Positions 62,801 to 64,000 of a stretch of 64,000 nt of DNA are shown piece by piece. The stretch is from positions 15,146,001 through 15,210,000 of the forward strand of contig NC_092312.1 in the NCBI RefSeq assembly GCF_036785885.1, written 5' to 3'. Both the position numbers and the translations under genes were made by a program. The notes below the pieces were generated by a model. The model was given only the letters and a program-made list of their open reading frames with translations. It ran no database searches and had not been told where the DNA came from. How positions within the stretch are numbered: the stretch's first letter is position 1; every line of letters begins with the position of its first letter. The stretch is from Coffea arabica. Taxonomy: Eukaryota; Streptophyta; Magnoliopsida; Gentianales; Rubiaceae.

Positions 62801-63717
62801 TTCAAGTCCCAAACAAAATCATTTCCATGTTGAAGGCAGCGGCCAACCAGTTCTACTAAAAGCATGCAAGTAATATAGCATCAGATCCAGACAATTTTTG
62901 TTGATTGTAATCAAACCAGTACTATTCAAATTGATTTTTCTGAGCTCCTAGAGTTTTCAGTTGTATCACATTCAAATCCCGTGTTTACCGTACATTACAT
63001 GCTAATGTGTAACAGGCTACCTAACAGTTTCTTAGAATGGAAATCATCCTTCATGAGCAGCCAGTGACAACCCAAATTCCACTTTTCAGTTAAACCTGCT
63101 ACCATTACCTCCATCCTGACTCTTTCTTTCTCATCAAAATTCTCAGCAAATCTATTTAAGTTGAAGTGCTAAGCCATATGGATGGCATCAGACAATGGTC
63201 TTTAGTTAACATCCACTTAGAAAATTCTCCCAAAGTCCACTTAGTTTTTTTTTTTCCGCACAAAAGTCACAGCAGGAATACTAGGCAAGAAAAACACTCA
63301 TGAAATGCACCTTTTCCGCAAAATTAACAAAACCACAAAATGCAAACAAAGTCATTCAAGAATATGATCGCGAAAAGAACCCGGAAAACCCAAACTCGAT
63401 CAAAAATCAAGAAATGATAATCTTACTAGCCTCAATCGATAGCCATGAAACTTCAAAGAAAGTGAAAATTTCAAGATATAAACCCCACCAGTAACAGTAT
63501 CAGATGGCAGTAAACCGAAAGATCCCAACTTTTCGTTTTTTCGAGAGAGAGAGAGAGAGAGAAGAAAGTGATAGCATGGGGCCAAAAAAGTTGAAAAGAA
63601 AATGAAGGGATTACTAACAGTGGGAAAGGTATTGCTGGTGTAGGAGATGAGTAGGCAAGTTTTACCCACAGCTCCGTCGCCGACGGTGACGCACTTAATG
63701 AACCTGGACGCGCTCAT
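59878..63717 (-). CDS. ROP: ROP/RAC small GTPase, type I
   Basis: Plant Rho-family GTPase, 198 aa, a membrane-bound GTP/GDP switch in polar growth, cytoskeleton and signalling. Seven exons: 63717-63619, 61947-61860, 61770-61661, 61236-61173, 60375-60311, 60141-60076, 59982-59878; all GT-AG and in phase. All nucleotide-binding motifs are intact: GDGAVGKT (13-20), Thr38 in the effector loop, WDTAGQED (59-66) with Gln64, TKLD (118-121) and SAK (159-161). The C-terminus has a polybasic run KHKKKKKRK and the CaaX box CSIL (Cys195), so it should be geranylgeranylated. Seven exons and an intact CaaX box mark type I rather than type II ROPs. The start [15 protein letters not shown] is the family norm. 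Intron 1 is 1671 bp and holds a GA microsatellite at 63543-63562. Which ROP paralogue it is cannot be settled here. Confidence 0.97.
60056..60075. repeat. CA microsatellite at a ROP splice donor
   Basis: CA units directly abut the donor of intron 6 (GTGTGTGTG on the minus strand), preceded by an A run at 60049-60057. Confidence 0.9.
63543..63562. repeat. GA microsatellite in ROP intron 1
   Basis: About ten GA units (CT on the transcript strand), 57 bp into intron 1 and close to the donor. Confidence 0.95.
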
Positions 63718-64000
63718 TCTCGCAGCCTGAAAGCCTCAAAATGTCAAAACTATTCCTCCGGCGGGCCAATTCTTGCTTGTTTGTTTCTTATTTTTTGATC
63801 AGCACTTGGGAGTTCTCTTCTTGAGCTGTCGCTCCACTACTTGTTCAGCTAGTTTGCCGAGTATCCAACTGCACCCCCAAAAAAAAAAAAGGGGAAGGAA
63901 TCTTTAAGAGGGGAAATCAAAGCCCTAATTCTAAAGAACACTAATCATAAATGGGACGAAACGTGTAGAGGTGGAGATTGGAAAAAAACAGAGCACCTAA
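63718..64000 (-). promoter_or_regulatory. 5' leader and upstream region of the ROP gene
   Basis: No upstream coding frame that fits. Contains a C then poly-A tract at 63873-63890 and TC-rich text on the transcript strand. I see no clear TATA box, so the transcription start may lie outside the window or follow a leader intron. Confidence 0.35.

Noticed and set aside
1-64000. CRISPR array, operon or prokaryotic defence system
   Set aside because: The window is plant nuclear DNA with introns; no regularly spaced repeats or bacterial-type gene clusters are present.

Overview
This is nuclear DNA of a flowering plant, almost certainly a eudicot. The genes have plant-type GT-AG introns, the intergenic DNA is AT-rich, and the gene families and transposons are plant ones (GDSL esterases, a ROP GTPase, hAT, Mutator, SINE and Helitron elements). 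I cannot fix the species. All seven gene models are on the minus strand.

Layout. (1) 465-44850 holds a tandem array of five GDSL esterase/lipase genes, called A to E here. A (465-1248) is cut by the left window edge. B (4471-11896), C (20754-23799), D (26888-30681) and E (41404-44850) are complete five-exon genes with the same intron positions and phases, coding 366-369 aa. A and B form one subgroup (GDSQ instead of GDSL); C, D and E form another and resemble the Arabidopsis At5g45670/At1g29660/At1g29670 group. (2) 45000-53590 has no gene I can support; it holds transposon copies and a decayed repeat family. (3) 53591-55053 is a two-exon gene for an unrecognised secreted or membrane-anchored plant protein. 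(4) 59878-63717 is a seven-exon type-I ROP/RAC small GTPase ending in a CSIL prenylation box.

The spaces between genes, and the large introns of gene B, are rich in mobile DNA whose boundaries can be read from target-site duplications (TSDs). There are three Mutator-like elements with 9-bp TSDs, three hAT-like elements with 8-bp TSDs, a solo LTR with a 5-bp TSD, two SINE-like retroposons with 14-15-bp TSDs, a Helitron, a three-copy MITE family and a LINE 3' end with an open RNase H domain.

How the genes relate. The GDSL genes are secreted hydrolases that arose by local duplication. C, D and E share, about 210-310 bp upstream of their start codons, a conserved block carrying an HD-ZIP IV (L1-box-like) site and a CCGCGT core, which suggests common, possibly epidermal, control. 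I see no link between the GDSL array and the two genes on the right. I found no convincing new multi-gene system. The best leads are the shared promoter block, the GDSQ variant and the cleanly delimited transposons.
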